Below, one piece after another: positions 22,267 through 22,321 of a stretch of 22,321 nt of DNA. This stretch comes from an uncultured Granulicatella sp. (GTDB lineage: Bacteria > Bacillota > Bacilli > Lactobacillales > Aerococcaceae), in the NCBI RefSeq assembly GCF_938030755.1, contig NZ_CALHIF010000061.1, forward strand, positions 1 to 22,321, read 5' to 3'. The notes under the pieces are model-generated. The model saw nothing but the letters and a program-made list of their open reading frames with translations, did not search any database and had not been told where the DNA came from. A program made the position numbers and the translations under genes. The stretch's first letter is position 1; the number at the start of each line of letters is the position of its first letter.

Positions 22267-22316
22267 AAAGGATTTAGTTCTGTATTGTACAGGACTAAGT
22301 CCTTTTAATTTTACTT
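22267..22316 (+). terminator. Rho-independent terminator after the permease gene
   Basis: An 18-bp stem (22267-22284 with 22288-22305, including two G-T pairs) with a TTG loop is followed by a T-rich tail. It ends the choline operon. Between the stop codon at 22215 and the hairpin there is nothing else I can identify. Confidence 0.82.
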
Positions 22317-22321
22317 TAATT

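Overview
The window is AT-rich DNA from a low-GC Gram-positive bacterium. The organism is most likely a member of the Lactobacillales. A Granulicatella/Carnobacteriaceae-like or related oral, phosphocholine-bearing coccus is my best guess, but that is inference from gene content. Every supported gene lies on the + strand. Shine-Dalgarno sites are strong, promoters are TATAAT-type, and intrinsic terminators separate the transcription units. No gene-free stretch exceeds 300 bases. I saw no tRNA, rRNA, CRISPR array, insertion sequence or attachment site.

Layout. (1) 1-1180: the 3' end of dltD, which D-alanylates teichoic acid, followed by a short overlapping ORF that looks like DltX, then a terminator. 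(2) 1293-3101: a vitamin/cofactor pair, an ECF-type pantothenate S component (PanT-like) and bifunctional CoaBC, with its own promoter and terminator. (3) 3264-7013: an operon of a polyprenyl-phosphate sugar-1-phosphate transferase, a PLP aminotransferase and a membrane-bound NDP-sugar 4,6-dehydratase. Together these can make and load a 4-amino-4,6-dideoxy-N-acetylhexosamine such as AATGal. (4) 7116-8126: a family 2 glycosyltransferase. (5) 8205-18659: a long tightly packed operon with two LCP wall-polymer ligases, TarI and TarJ (CDP-ribitol synthesis), a LicD transferase, a second family 2 glycosyltransferase, a Wzy polymerase fused to a LicD domain, a Wzx flippase and a third LicD. It ends at a strong terminator. 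(6) 18824-22215: an operon of a winged-helix/LicC/LicA fusion (choline kinase plus CTP:phosphocholine cytidylyltransferase), a 61-residue one-TM protein and an NCS1-family permease, followed by a terminator.

How it fits together. Regions 3-6 read as a nearly self-contained pathway for a pneumococcus-like, phosphocholine-decorated, ribitol-phosphate-containing teichoic acid. The amino sugar is loaded on undecaprenyl phosphate, the unit is extended by glycosyltransferases, and ribitol phosphate and phosphocholine are added by LicD enzymes. The unit is then flipped, polymerised by Wzy and attached to peptidoglycan by LCP ligases. D-alanylation by the Dlt system lies next door. In the pneumococcus I recall these functions being dispersed over several loci; here they sit almost side by side.

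Most unusual points: the Wzy-LicD fusion, the regulator-like domain fused to LicC-LicA, a nucleobase-type NCS1 permease with a tiny membrane partner where a LicB choline transporter would be expected, a similar inverted repeat in the promoters of two operons of the locus, and a DltX-like ORF placed after dltD.
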